Part shown: piece by piece, positions 1 to 8,165 of the stretch
Position numbering within the stretch: position 1 is the stretch's first letter
How the letters are laid out: every line of letters starts with the position of its first letter
Source: PNNG01 sp046291695
GTDB lineage: Bacteria; Bacteroidota; Bacteroidia; UBA7662
Direction of reading: 5' to 3'
Length of the DNA: 64,000 bases
NCBI GenBank assembly: GCA_046291695.1
Contig: JBKBSO010000005.1
Coordinates: 62,001-126,000, forward strand
Notes under the pieces: generated by a model
What the model saw: the letters and a program-made list of their open reading frames with translations, nothing else
Database searches by the model: none
Told to the model about the DNA's origin: nothing
Made by a program: the position numbers and the translations under genes

Positions 1-179
1 ATACGGTCGTGTTTGCTTAAAGTTGGGGTTTCAGCAGTGGTTCCCAGGGCCACCACATATTCAACACCACCGGTTATGATAAAATCAACAACACGGTGCA
101 GCGCAGCATGGTCAATTTTTTTGGCTGCATCAAATGGGGTAATTACGGCTACTCCCGTACCTGAAAGGTTAAACGACAT
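1..179 (-). CDS. dapA: 4-hydroxy-tetrahydrodipicolinate synthase, partial (N-terminus)
   Basis: The gene runs off the left edge, leaving about 59 codons of the 5' end. The reading starts MSFNLSGTGVAVITPFD and continues to a GTTAETPTLS stretch. This matches the start of the DapA TIM barrel and its pyruvate-binding GTTGE-type loop. DapA condenses pyruvate with aspartate semialdehyde in lysine and diaminopimelate synthesis in the cytoplasm. The ATG lies inside the last codons of the upstream gene, an 11-bp overlap that suggests translational coupling. In this copy the loop reads GTTAET instead of the commoner GTTGES/T, a conservative change. The catalytic lysine region is outside the window. Confidence 0.85.
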   Translation of the reverse strand, partial: MSFNLSGTGVAVITPFDAAKKIDHAALHRVVDFIITGGVEYVVALGTTAETPTLSKHDR

Positions 180-678
180 CACTTATGTAGGTTTTGAGCT
201 GGGCATACAAACGCTCGAAGGCAGTTTGAGCATCGCACTCAGGCCAGCTTATTTCGAGCTGACAAAGGTCGTTATTTTTATGCGGATTTACTGCAACTGT
301 GCGGTATGAATGTGCTATAGCCATCAAATATTGCAGGCATGGTTCAGGATTTGGCGCCAAAAGTACACTTAACATGAAATGCTTCGCCTGTACTTCGTGA
401 AGCATGGCCGGAGGAGGAAGCTTGGAATGACTGATGTTTTCAGCCGTTAGCACTAAGGTACCATGAGGAGCATTTTGCGCCTCATAAGCGGCCAGCATAC
501 AGCCGCTGGCTTGCTGCTTTTCGAAAATTAAGCGCGCCAAAGCCACTTGCTGGGCATCCCTGCCATCGTACACCACCAGCCAACCGCCTCCGGCGAGTCG
601 GATACTTTGGCGCTGACTCAATGCCTTTTTAAATTGCTTTCGCCAGAGGATATTGCGTATAAAATCAGGCGGTCTCAT
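169..678 (-). CDS. small conserved protein between ligA and dapA (DUF6913-like)
   Basis: This 169-residue protein has no signal peptide or membrane segment. Visible features are a basic N-terminus (RPPDFIRNILWRKQFKKAL) and a central GGWLVVYDG segment resembling the core of a small alpha/beta fold. A protein of this size in the ligA-dapA interval is common in Bacteroidota. I believe it corresponds to the family called DUF6913, but that name comes from position and size, not a search. Its ATG overlaps the ligA stop (ATGA) and its end overlaps the dapA start by 11 bp, so the three genes form one tightly coupled operon. Function unknown. Confidence 0.75.
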   Translation of the reverse strand: MRPPDFIRNILWRKQFKKALSQRQSIRLAGGGWLVVYDGRDAQQVALARLIFEKQQASGCMLAAYEAQNAPHGTLVLTAENISHSKLPPPAMLHEVQAKHFMLSVLLAPNPEPCLQYLMAIAHSYRTVAVNPHKNNDLCQLEISWPECDAQTAFERLYAQLKTYISDVV

Positions 679-2675
679 GCAATCATAATTTCAAAGTGTT
701 GCTCATCAATAATTTCGACGCCTAAATCCGTGGCTTTTTGTAGCTTACTTGGCCCCATGCCAGCGCCTGCCAGCAAATAATTGGTTTTGCCATTTACTCC
801 CGATTGTACTTTGCCTCCGTGTTGTTCAATAAGGCTTTTGAGTGCATCGCGCTCATATTTTTCAAAAACACCCGAAACCACAAAATTCAAACCACTCAAT
901 TTTTCCGACAAGCTCACTTCTTCGCTCGTATCGCGCGATAATTGCAAACCATACGCTTTCAAAGCTTGTATGATCTCTCGATTCACCGGATTGCCGAACC
1001 ATTCAACTACATTTTCGGCGATTTTACCTCCAATCTCATGTATGGCCACCAATGCAGCTTCATCGGCTGCCGCCAGCAAATCGATATTGGGGAAATGTTT
1101 GGCCAAAGTCTTGGCTACAGTTTCCCCCACCATCCTAATGCCAAGTCCGAACAACACCCGTTCGTAAGCTATGCTTTTTGAGGCTTCGAGCCCGTCAATG
1201 AGATTTTGTGCCGATTTTTCACCCATGCGTTCGAGCTGCAGTATTTGCGATTTTTGCAAACCATAAAAGTCCGCCGGTTGCCGCACCAAACCTGCCTCAA
1301 ACAATTGCTGAATAGTCTCTTTCCCAATGCTGTTGATGTCCATGGCCTTCCTGGCTACAAAATGTTCAAGCCGTCCTAATTGCTGGGGCGGACAGCCCGA
1401 CTGATTCGGACAATAATGTATAGCTTCAAGCTTTTGAAGTGCTGTGCCGCAATCGGGACAATGCTTAATAAAGATTACTTTTTCGGGAGCGATGCTGCGT
1501 TTGGATGTATCTACGCCGGTAAGTTTGGGGATGATTTCACCGCCTTTTTCTACATAAACGGTATCTCTGAGGTGCAAATCAAGACGTTCAATTTCGGCTT
1601 CATTGTACAAGGAAGCTCTTTTCACGGTTGTTCCTGCCAGCAAAACAGGTTTTAGATTGGCCACTGGTGTAATGGCTCCGGTGCGCCCAACCTGATAACT
1701 TACGCTTTCAAGGATGGTGCTGGCATTCATGGGCTTATACTTGTAGGCGATGGCCCAACGTGGCGATTTGGCCGTAAACCCCAACTCCTGACGATCGTTA
1801 AAGTTATCTACTTTCACCACTATGCCGTCAATCTCATAGCTTAATTCACTGCGTTTGGTCTCGAAGCTTTGAATGAAGCGCAATATGCCTTTGAGATCGG
1901 TTATGCCTGTTTGATGCTCGCAGACTTTAAACCCCCAGCTTTGGGCGGCTTCCATACTTTGTTGGTGCGATATAAAACGCTTTTCATCCGTGTTTAGATA
2001 GTATAAAAAACAGTCGAGCTTGCGCTTGGCCACTTCCTTGGGATTTAGCAATTTCAACGTTCCTGATGCAAAATTCCGAGGATTGGCATATGGTTCTTCC
2101 CCTTGTTCTGCCCGAGCTTCGTTGAGCTTGTCAAAATCTTTGCGGTGAATAAACACCTCGCCCCTAATTTCAAAAAAATCGGGATAGTCAGTGCCCTGAA
2201 GTTTTAGCGGTATGGACCGGATGGTTTTGATGTTTTCAGTCACTACATCGCCCCGCTGACCGTCGCCTCTAGTAACGGCTCGTATCAAAAGCCCTTTTTC
2301 GTAGCTGAGCGAAATGGCCACTCCGTCGAATTTTAGTTCGCCAACATATTGCGCCGCCTTACCCAATCCTTTTTGAACACGCTCATCAAAGGCTTCTAAC
2401 TCAGCTATCGAATAGGTATTGCCCAATGAAAGCATGGGGAATTTATGCTCCATATTTTCGAAACGGGGCAGGGGACTGCCACCTACCCGTTGTGTAGGTG
2501 AATCGGGATGCCGGTAGTTTGGCCAGGCATTTTCTAGCAGCTCAAGCTCTCGCAACTGCTCATCGAACTCCTGATCTGAAATAGTCGGCTTGTCGAGCAC
2601 ATAATATTGGTAGTTATGTATGTTGAGCGTTTCACTCAAGCGATCAATTCGTGATTTGGCTTCCTCCGCTGTCAT
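675..2675 (-). CDS. ligA: NAD-dependent DNA ligase LigA
   Basis: LigA seals nicks in duplex DNA using NAD+ and is essential for replication and repair. The 666-residue length is typical. The adenylation motif GELKFDG carries the nucleophile at Lys115, the same number as in the E. coli enzyme. Further on are the VTRGDG and IDGIVVKVD nucleotidyltransferase motifs, an OB fold, and a four-cysteine zinc finger (CPDCG ... CPNQSGC, about residues 405-425). Helix-hairpin-helix repeats and a C-terminal BRCT domain (about 590-666) complete the protein. It is the first gene of the ligA/small protein/dapA operon and is divergent from the lipoprotein gene at 2718. Confidence 0.98.
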   Translation of the reverse strand: MTAEEAKSRIDRLSETLNIHNYQYYVLDKPTISDQEFDEQLRELELLENAWPNYRHPDSPTQRVGGSPLPRFENMEHKFPMLSLGNTYSIAELEAFDERVQKGLGKAAQYVGELKFDGVAISLSYEKGLLIRAVTRGDGQRGDVVTENIKTIRSIPLKLQGTDYPDFFEIRGEVFIHRKDFDKLNEARAEQGEEPYANPRNFASGTLKLLNPKEVAKRKLDCFLYYLNTDEKRFISHQQSMEAAQSWGFKVCEHQTGITDLKGILRFIQSFETKRSELSYEIDGIVVKVDNFNDRQELGFTAKSPRWAIAYKYKPMNASTILESVSYQVGRTGAITPVANLKPVLLAGTTVKRASLYNEAEIERLDLHLRDTVYVEKGGEIIPKLTGVDTSKRSIAPEKVIFIKHCPDCGTALQKLEAIHYCPNQSGCPPQQLGRLEHFVARKAMDINSIGKETIQQLFEAGLVRQPADFYGLQKSQILQLERMGEKSAQNLIDGLEASKSIAYERVLFGLGIRMVGETVAKTLAKHFPNIDLLAAADEAALVAIHEIGGKIAENVVEWFGNPVNREIIQALKAYGLQLSRDTSEEVSLSEKLSGLNFVVSGVFEKYERDALKSLIEQHGGKVQSGVNGKTNYLLAGAGMGPSKLQKATDLGVEIIDEQHFEIMIA

Positions 2676-2717
2676 TTTTTTAAAAATTGCATGAATATCG
2701 TAACTTCAACCGAGCGA

Positions 2718-4013
2718 ATGAAGCGATTGACATTTTTGTGGATTATTCTTGCCCTTTTGGCCTGTAAAAAGGAAGAAGCGGAAGCCCCCATCCCGGTAAT
2801 TTCTGTTGTGGAGCAACCACAGCGCCTACTCCTTACCCTCCCCGATACGATTCGTCTTACGGTGGAACTTTCTGATGCCGATGAACTGGTGTCGCTCAAG
2901 GTCGATTTGCTGAACCAGGCTTTGGTGCCGGTTACCGAAGGTCAGGTGTACGAGCTAAAGGGCAAATCGGGCCGGGTGAACGTGGTTTTTCCCATTTCCG
3001 ACCCGCTCATTGATGATGGTGAGTACTTTGTAGGTCTAAATCTGAATAGCCGACGCGAATCGGCCAATGTATTTATCAAGGCCAATGTGGTAGGCATTCC
3101 ACGGATAGCCACAGGAGCTGTTTTTTTGGCCAGACAAGGCAACCAAACCCATATCTATCAAACCGACTCCAACCTCAATAACCCTGCGTTGGTAACTACT
3201 GTAAGCTGTGATGTACACCTCGCCTTCTACGACGCCGCACGTGCACGCATTTGGTTCGCCGGTTCCAACCAACGCAATTTGTACTACTTCGATCTGCAAA
3301 GTCGCCAAGTGGTAAGTACCATCAGTTCTTTGTTTAATCCGGGTTTCCCGGTCTACTCAAGCATTACCCGTGGTCCGCAATGGATATACCTCGGTAGGGG
3401 TCAAGGCAATGTGGTGGGACTCGACGCGAATGGCTTCCAGCGCTGGTTGTATAACCTCAATGAGGGCTATTATCCAGAAGCAATTGCCCATCTCCAGGAA
3501 ACTTTTGCTATCGCCCTCAAGCCTTTTGACCCATTCGGCTTTCGCCGGGTACAGCTCATAGAACCGGAGCGTTTGGGGCTCATCCGTGAGTTCCCTGTTA
3601 ATGGTGCAGTGCTCCACATCGGCCGATTGAATGCCGACCGTACTTTACTGCTGGTAGAAGAACAAGGGCAGGGGCGGCTGATGCGCTATACCCGCTCTTT
3701 GAATCGGTATGAATCAGAAACAGGTCCCGATCCCCGAAACTTTCGAAGCATGTTGCCCCTTGGCAACGGCCAGTTTGTACTTCTTACTTCGCAAGTGTTG
3801 CTGTATCAGCCAGGCAATAGTGTACGTACCGGTCAATTCAGCATCCTAAGTGCCGATTCAGCCCAGTTCGTATCATACGAAAGTTTCACCAATCGCCTGC
3901 TGGCCATCCGCAATAACCAAGCTGAAATCATTTCACTGGGTGGCAATGGGGGCTCGGGCAGCTTATTACTTCCCGTGCCGGTGCTGTTTGGTTTTCTAAC
4001 CCGTAACCGATAA
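2718..4013 (+). CDS. secreted lipoprotein with predicted beta-propeller-like region
   Basis: I do not recognise a named family. The chosen ATG gives MKRLTFLWIILALLACKK, a clean lipoprotein signal peptide with the lipidated Cys in LLAC. An in-frame ATG at 2691 would add nine residues before the signal peptide and is less likely. After an acidic/proline linker (EEAEAPIPV) comes an Ig-like stretch (about 25-120). A longer region then repeats short strands such as RIWFAGSNQRNLYYFD and WIYLGRGQGNVVGLD, the pattern of a beta-propeller. It is probably anchored in a cell-envelope membrane. It converges on accA, sharing the terminator between them. Confidence 0.8.
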   Translation: MKRLTFLWIILALLACKKEEAEAPIPVISVVEQPQRLLLTLPDTIRLTVELSDADELVSLKVDLLNQALVPVTEGQVYELKGKSGRVNVVFPISDPLIDDGEYFVGLNLNSRRESANVFIKANVVGIPRIATGAVFLARQGNQTHIYQTDSNLNNPALVTTVSCDVHLAFYDAARARIWFAGSNQRNLYYFDLQSRQVVSTISSLFNPGFPVYSSITRGPQWIYLGRGQGNVVGLDANGFQRWLYNLNEGYYPEAIAHLQETFAIALKPFDPFGFRRVQLIEPERLGLIREFPVNGAVLHIGRLNADRTLLLVEEQGQGRLMRYTRSLNRYESETGPDPRNFRSMLPLGNGQFVLLTSQVLLYQPGNSVRTGQFSILSADSAQFVSYESFTNRLLAIRNNQAEIISLGGNGGSGSLLLPVPVLFGFLTRNR

Positions 4014-4038
4014 AAAAAGCCTCGCATTTGCGAGGCTT
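4014..4038. terminator. bidirectional intrinsic terminator between lipoprotein gene and accA
   Basis: A perfect 7-bp GC-rich stem (gcctcgc / gcgaggc) with an ATTT loop is extended by A-T pairs. It is flanked by seven A on the left and a T-rich stretch on the right. Read on the minus strand it ends in a run of T, so it is strongest for accA. It can also stop plus-strand transcription. Confidence 0.85.
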
Positions 4039-4042
4039 CCCT

Positions 4043-4996
4043 TTATTCTTCGGTGTAAACACCCATCTGACAGAATTTGTCGATTCGCTGCTCAATCCGG
4101 CTTGAAGGATCGAGCTGGTCGAGCTCGTTTAAAGTATCGATAAGTTTTTCCTTGAGTATATCAGCCATAGCTGCAGAATCGTTATGCGCTCCTCCCACCG
4201 GCTCGGGAATAATGCCATCGATAAGTTTATTCTTGTACATTTCGTTGGCCGTAAGTTTGAGTGCGTCTGCAGCAATTTCTTTGTAATCCCAGCTTCTCCA
4301 CAAAATAGAAGAACAAGATTCCGGTGAAATCACCGAATACCAGGTGTTTTCAAGCATAAATACCCGATCGCCTATACCGATGCCAATGGCACCTCCTGAG
4401 GCTCCTTCACCAACAATCACACAGATAACGGGTACTTTTAGCATAAACATCTCGCGTATGTTACGCGCAATGGCTTCCGCTTGTCCGCGTTCCTCTGCCT
4501 CAATGCCTGGAAAAGCCCCCGGTGTATCGATAAAGGTGACAATGGGCTTTCCCAGTTTTTCGGCCGTTTTCATCAAGCGCAAGGCTTTACGGTAGCCTTC
4601 AGGATTGGCCATTCCAAAATTCCGGTATTGCCGCATCTTGGTATTAATGCCTTTCTGGTGGCCAATAAACATCACTGTACGGCCTGCGAGACTAGCAAAG
4701 CCCCCAACAATGGCTTTATCATCGCCAAAACAGCGGTCACCGTGCATTTCTACGAAATCGCTGCACATCTGCTCGATATAATAGAGGGTGTAGGGCCGTT
4801 CCATATGGCGCGAAGCCTGTACCTTCTGCCAGCCCGTGAGGTTGGCATACAACTTCTTGCGCTCTTCTTCGATGCGGTTTTCGAGCTCCTGAATCGTTTG
4901 CGTTACGTCGCTCTTTCCTTTTTCCTGAATTTCTTTCAGCTTGTCGAGCTCTTCGTAAAGCTCCTGAATGGGCTTCTCAAAATCTAAAAAAATCAT
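4043..4996 (-). CDS. accA: acetyl-CoA carboxylase carboxyltransferase subunit alpha
   Basis: AccA pairs with AccD to transfer carboxyl from biotin-carboxyl carrier protein to acetyl-CoA, giving malonyl-CoA for fatty acid synthesis. The protein is 317 residues, the usual length. It begins with a coiled-coil region rich in Glu and Lys (FEKPIQELYEELDKLKEIQ). It then shows the crotonase-like carboxyltransferase core with FIDTPGAFPGIEAEERGQ, VIVGEGASGGAIGIG and the WYSVISPE segment. It stands alone as a transcription unit, with a terminator just after the stop and about 150 bp of non-coding DNA upstream. Confidence 0.98.
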   Translation of the reverse strand: MIFLDFEKPIQELYEELDKLKEIQEKGKSDVTQTIQELENRIEEERKKLYANLTGWQKVQASRHMERPYTLYYIEQMCSDFVEMHGDRCFGDDKAIVGGFASLAGRTVMFIGHQKGINTKMRQYRNFGMANPEGYRKALRLMKTAEKLGKPIVTFIDTPGAFPGIEAEERGQAEAIARNIREMFMLKVPVICVIVGEGASGGAIGIGIGDRVFMLENTWYSVISPESCSSILWRSWDYKEIAADALKLTANEMYKNKLIDGIIPEPVGGAHNDSAAMADILKEKLIDTLNELDQLDPSSRIEQRIDKFCQMGVYTEE

Positions 4997-5143
4997 GTCC
5001 TGAGATTTGGGCAGCTAAGATATGTATTTAGGGCCAAGCTACCAGCAGTTGATCGCTGAATACTGGCTGATTGGCTAATAAGTGCTTGTGAATCAGGGGT
5101 TAATTATTTTTCTGTTCCAAAGCTTGATGGGGTTTCCCTGGCT

Positions 5144-5713
5144 TTAAGATTTAAAAAAAGCTATGCCTGCATAATAGCGTTTCTCAGGGGCATGCACCAC
5201 CCGCCAGGCAACCCATACGGCATAAAGTAGATTTAGCAGTAGCAACCCAAAGCCACTTAATAAAATGATGAGGCCTGCGTCCGGTGCACCGGCCATGTAC
5301 CTTAAATACATGCCCAGGTAGCACATCAAAGCCCATGCGATTACTAAACTGAACTGAAAGTTCAGCAAATGCACACCATGTTGATGAAGATGTCGGATGC
5401 GATAGCGCTGCTGCGACCAGATGATCAAAGGAAAGATCAGGTTGCCTAAGGGAATTAAGCACATGCTCAGCACCGAAAGGTACATCCATCGCAAGCTGGC
5501 CGGGTTGTCGATAAGCTGATCTTCATATAAAGCTTCGGTTGGTACCTTAAGGGCATCGCTAATGCGCCTGAGCGTATCGCCACGTGGGTTGCTTGCTCCG
5601 GTTTCGATGCGCTGAACCGTTCTTAAGTTTACTGCTGCCAATAGGGCAAGTGCTTCCTGACTGTAGCCTTGTTGTTTGCGCAATGCAGCAATTTTTTGTC
5701 CGATGTAGTCCAT
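5144..5713 (-). CDS. XRE-type HTH protein with DUF4870-like membrane domain
   Basis: The start at MDYIGQKIAALRK is preferred because an upstream ATG adds 14 residues of non-domain sequence. Residues 1-65 are a Cro/CI-type helix-turn-helix (GYSQEALALLAAVNLRTVQRIETG). The rest holds four hydrophobic helices, beginning LSVLSMCLIPLGNLIFPLIIW and followed by LLNFQFSLVIAW. These match the DUF4870/Tic20-like domain pattern (IPLGN...PLIIW, HG..LLNFQ). It is probably a membrane-bound regulator; target and signal are unknown. It is a single-gene unit, divergent from thyA. Confidence 0.85.
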   Translation of the reverse strand: MDYIGQKIAALRKQQGYSQEALALLAAVNLRTVQRIETGASNPRGDTLRRISDALKVPTEALYEDQLIDNPASLRWMYLSVLSMCLIPLGNLIFPLIIWSQQRYRIRHLHQHGVHLLNFQFSLVIAWALMCYLGMYLRYMAGAPDAGLIILLSGFGLLLLNLLYAVWVAWRVVHAPEKRYYAGIAFFKS

Positions 5714-5904
5714 GAATAACTGTAATGATGATGCCCCAAAACTACAGCACCTCAAGCCAATTTCAGCTATTTAAGCTACGGCATTGTGCCGACATTTGAC
5801 TGACAGCGGCCTGAAAACAGTTTGCCGTCATGCGGTTCGAAGCTTTTTGCCATTTGTGAGTTAATTGTGTATAGCCTCTAGCGGGCTTTTAGTTGCTTTG
5901 AAGT

Positions 5905-5912
5905 TAAATTTG
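5905..5912 (+). promoter_or_regulatory. Bacteroidota -7 element upstream of thyA
   Basis: TAAATTTG fits the TAnnTTTG consensus of the Bacteroidota primary sigma factor. It ends seven bases before the thyA ATG, so the predicted transcript would have almost no leader. I see no well-spaced TTTG -33 element. Confidence 0.5.
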
Positions 5913-5919
5913 CAGAAGG

Positions 5920-6714
5920 ATGAAACAGTATCACGATTTGATGCGGCATGTGCTGAACGAAGGCCTACGTAAGGAAGACCGAACAGGTACCGGTACCATC
6001 AGTGTGTTTGGCTACCAAATGCGCTTTGACCTGGCCGAAGGCTTTCCCTTGGTTACGACTAAAAAATTGCATTTACGCTCTATTATACACGAACTTTTGT
6101 GGTTCCTGCAAGGCGATACCAACATTCGTTACCTCAAAGAAAATGGCGTTAGCATTTGGGACGAATGGGCCGATGAATCGGGTAATCTTGGGCCTGTTTA
6201 CGGTTATCAATGGCGCAGCTGGCCCACTGCCGATGGTCGTCATATCGACCAAATTACCCAGCTGATCGACACCATAAAGCGCAATCCCGATTCACGCCGG
6301 ATGATTGTTTCGGCCTGGAATGTGGGTGAAATCGAAAATATGGCCCTGCCACCTTGCCATGCTTTTTTCCAATTTTATGTGGCCGATGGCAAATTGAGCT
6401 GTCAACTGTACCAGCGCTCTGCCGATATCTTTTTAGGCGTTCCCTTCAATATTGCTTCTTATGCGCTGCTCACCATGATGGTTGCACAAGTTTGTGGCCT
6501 TGAGCCAGGCGATTTTGTGCATACCTTCGGCGATGCCCATCTTTACCTCAACCACCTCGAACAAACTGAATTGCAATTAAGCCGCGAATGCCGACCGCTG
6601 CCTGAAATGCGCATCAATCCGGCCGTAAAAGATATTTTTGGTTTCCGCTTCGAAGACTTTGAACTGGTAAATTACAACCCGCATCCGCACATCAAAGCTG
6701 CTGTTGCGGTTTAG
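5920..6714 (+). CDS. thyA: thymidylate synthase
   Basis: ThyA methylates dUMP to dTMP with methylene-tetrahydrofolate, producing dihydrofolate. At 264 residues it is the same length as the E. coli enzyme, and the catalytic Cys falls at residue 146 in ALPPCHAFFQF. The phosphate-binding QRSADIFLGVPFN and the C-terminal FGFRFEDFELVNY segments are intact. It heads a probable thyA / unknown secreted protein / folA operon, with folA recycling the dihydrofolate. A TAnnTTTG element ends seven bases before the ATG. Confidence 0.98.
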   Translation: MKQYHDLMRHVLNEGLRKEDRTGTGTISVFGYQMRFDLAEGFPLVTTKKLHLRSIIHELLWFLQGDTNIRYLKENGVSIWDEWADESGNLGPVYGYQWRSWPTADGRHIDQITQLIDTIKRNPDSRRMIVSAWNVGEIENMALPPCHAFFQFYVADGKLSCQLYQRSADIFLGVPFNIASYALLTMMVAQVCGLEPGDFVHTFGDAHLYLNHLEQTELQLSRECRPLPEMRINPAVKDIFGFRFEDFELVNYNPHPHIKAAVAV

Positions 6715-6742
6715 ATTGTAACTCAGCTTAAATTCAACCCGT

Positions 6743-7381
6743 ATGAAAGCTATAGCTACATGGATGGTATTTGGGTTAATGGCTGTATGCTTCAGCCTGC
6801 AAAGCCAGGCGCAAAGTCATTCGCAAGTCATTAAAAAATCGGATATAAAGTCCCGTCAATACGTGGTCATGCACCCAGCTACCGATACCATTTTCGGAAA
6901 AATAGAAAACTTGAGTTTCGAAAATCAAAAGCTGGTCCGCTTGGTGATTAAGCCCGAAGGTCGTAAGAAAAAAATGAACCTTAACCAGCAACAACTGCAA
7001 GCAGTGGTTGGCTTCAGTTTTTTTCGGCCGATGGAATTGGTACAAATAAAAGACGACGACGGCATCAGAAAAGACACTTGGCTCAATGTATTGAATGCAG
7101 ATGCCATCAGGTTGTTCGAGCAAAAAGGCAAAGCCTATTATGAGGATGATGCTGCTGATGACTTGGTGGAAGTGGAGGAAGTTTACTTTTACTGGAAATT
7201 TGAAAATCAGGTTTTCGAAATCACACCCAGGCTGATCAATGAGCTGATTGTGCCCATGATGGTGGAATGTGGCGGAGCGGAATTAAAATGGAATGGCAGT
7301 CTGCATGCCGCTGAATTATTACGCATGACTGTTTTACTCAACCAAAGCAAAGATTGCTTTAGTTTTTACGATTTAAATTAA
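6743..7381 (+). CDS. secreted protein of unknown function between thyA and folA
   Basis: This 212-residue protein starts with an N-terminal export signal (WMVFGLMAVCFSLQSQAQS), probably cleaved after AQA or SQA. The mature part is rich in charged residues, has an IFGKIENLSFENQKLV segment and an acidic stretch (YEDDAADDLVEVEEVYFYW), and contains two Cys. I do not recognise a family. It lies 28 bp after thyA and four bases before folA on the same strand, so it is almost certainly co-transcribed. An exported protein in a folate operon is odd, and no enzymatic link is evident. Confidence 0.75.
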   Translation: MKAIATWMVFGLMAVCFSLQSQAQSHSQVIKKSDIKSRQYVVMHPATDTIFGKIENLSFENQKLVRLVIKPEGRKKKMNLNQQQLQAVVGFSFFRPMELVQIKDDDGIRKDTWLNVLNADAIRLFEQKGKAYYEDDAADDLVEVEEVYFYWKFENQVFEITPRLINELIVPMMVECGGAELKWNGSLHAAELLRMTVLLNQSKDCFSFYDLN

Positions 7382-7385
7382 TGAA

Positions 7386-7862
7386 ATGCTAGCCCTTATT
7401 GTTGCCGCTGCTCAAAATGGTGCCATTGGAAAAGACAACCAGCTTTTATGGCATATATCCGACGACTTAAAGCGTTTTAAGGCCCTTACCATGGGCAAAA
7501 CCTGCATTATGGGGCGTAAAACCTATGAAAGCATTGGCAAGCCCTTGCCCGGCCGGAATTTTGTGATCATCAGCCGCCAGGCTGGTTACCAGGTGCCAGG
7601 CGCTTTAGTTGTGTCGTCTTTTGAGGCTGCCTTGCGCCAATGCGTACCCGATCAGGAATGCATGGTGATAGGCGGGGCCGAGATTTACAAACTGGCACTT
7701 CCAAAGGCAAAAAAAATATACCTCACCCGGGTTCATGCCGATTTTGAAGCCGATACCTTCTTCCCGGATTTGGGCGATGAGTGGATGATCGAAAATATGA
7801 GCCCTAAATTCAGCACCGACAACGGCCTTGAATACCAGTATTTTGATTTGTTTCGTAAATAG
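7386..7862 (+). CDS. folA: dihydrofolate reductase
   Basis: FolA reduces dihydrofolate to tetrahydrofolate with NADPH. The 158-residue protein begins at MLALIVAAAQNGAIG, four bases after the preceding stop. Motifs seen are the substrate loop LLWHISDDLKRF, with the catalytic acidic residue, the NADPH-binding MGRKTYESIG and PLPGRNFVII segments, and the later VIGGAEIYKLAL turn. Context with thyA completes the dTMP cycle. It is the last gene of the operon and is followed by about 300 bp with no gene. Confidence 0.97.
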   Translation: MLALIVAAAQNGAIGKDNQLLWHISDDLKRFKALTMGKTCIMGRKTYESIGKPLPGRNFVIISRQAGYQVPGALVVSSFEAALRQCVPDQECMVIGGAEIYKLALPKAKKIYLTRVHADFEADTFFPDLGDEWMIENMSPKFSTDNGLEYQYFDLFRK

Positions 7863-8165
7863 AATGAGTTCCCTAAATCGCTACATGCCCTATGTTTGAC
7901 CGTATTGCATGAGGTTTAAGTTAGTTAGTGCTAGTCTAATCAACTAAAGCAACATTTCCTCCAAATGCTTTAACCCGACCAAAGCATAGCGGAGGCGCTA
8001 AGCGATTCGGGCTATCAAATCAGAAAATCGTATAATCGAAGCCCGCCACAGTGGCTGTTAGAAGTTTTCCGGTTTTGAATCTTAATAAAGAAGATTTAGC
8101 CCAAGCGATGAACTAACGGAGCTCTCTTTGAGCTCCGTGCCCATTTGAAAATCTCCTTAGAAAAA
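7863..8165. other. non-coding gap between folA and proS
   Basis: No gene, tRNA or promoter can be supported in these 303 bases. A short open frame at 8039-8116 could be a decayed gene end but is only 26 codons. The only clear structure is the hairpin at 8116-8138. Confidence 0.6.
8116..8138. terminator. hairpin between folA and proS, possible weak terminator
   Basis: A perfect 9-bp stem (acggagctc / gagctccgt) closes a 5-base loop. Neither side carries a T-run, so it is not a textbook intrinsic terminator. It lies 28 bp beyond the proS stop and may end transcription from both convergent genes. Confidence 0.45.

Noticed and set aside
8039..8116. Short open frame ending in LNLNKEDLAQAMN and a TAA, looking like the end of a gene
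   Set aside because: Only 26 codons long with an upstream stop, no start and no recognisable family, so it cannot be separated from chance.
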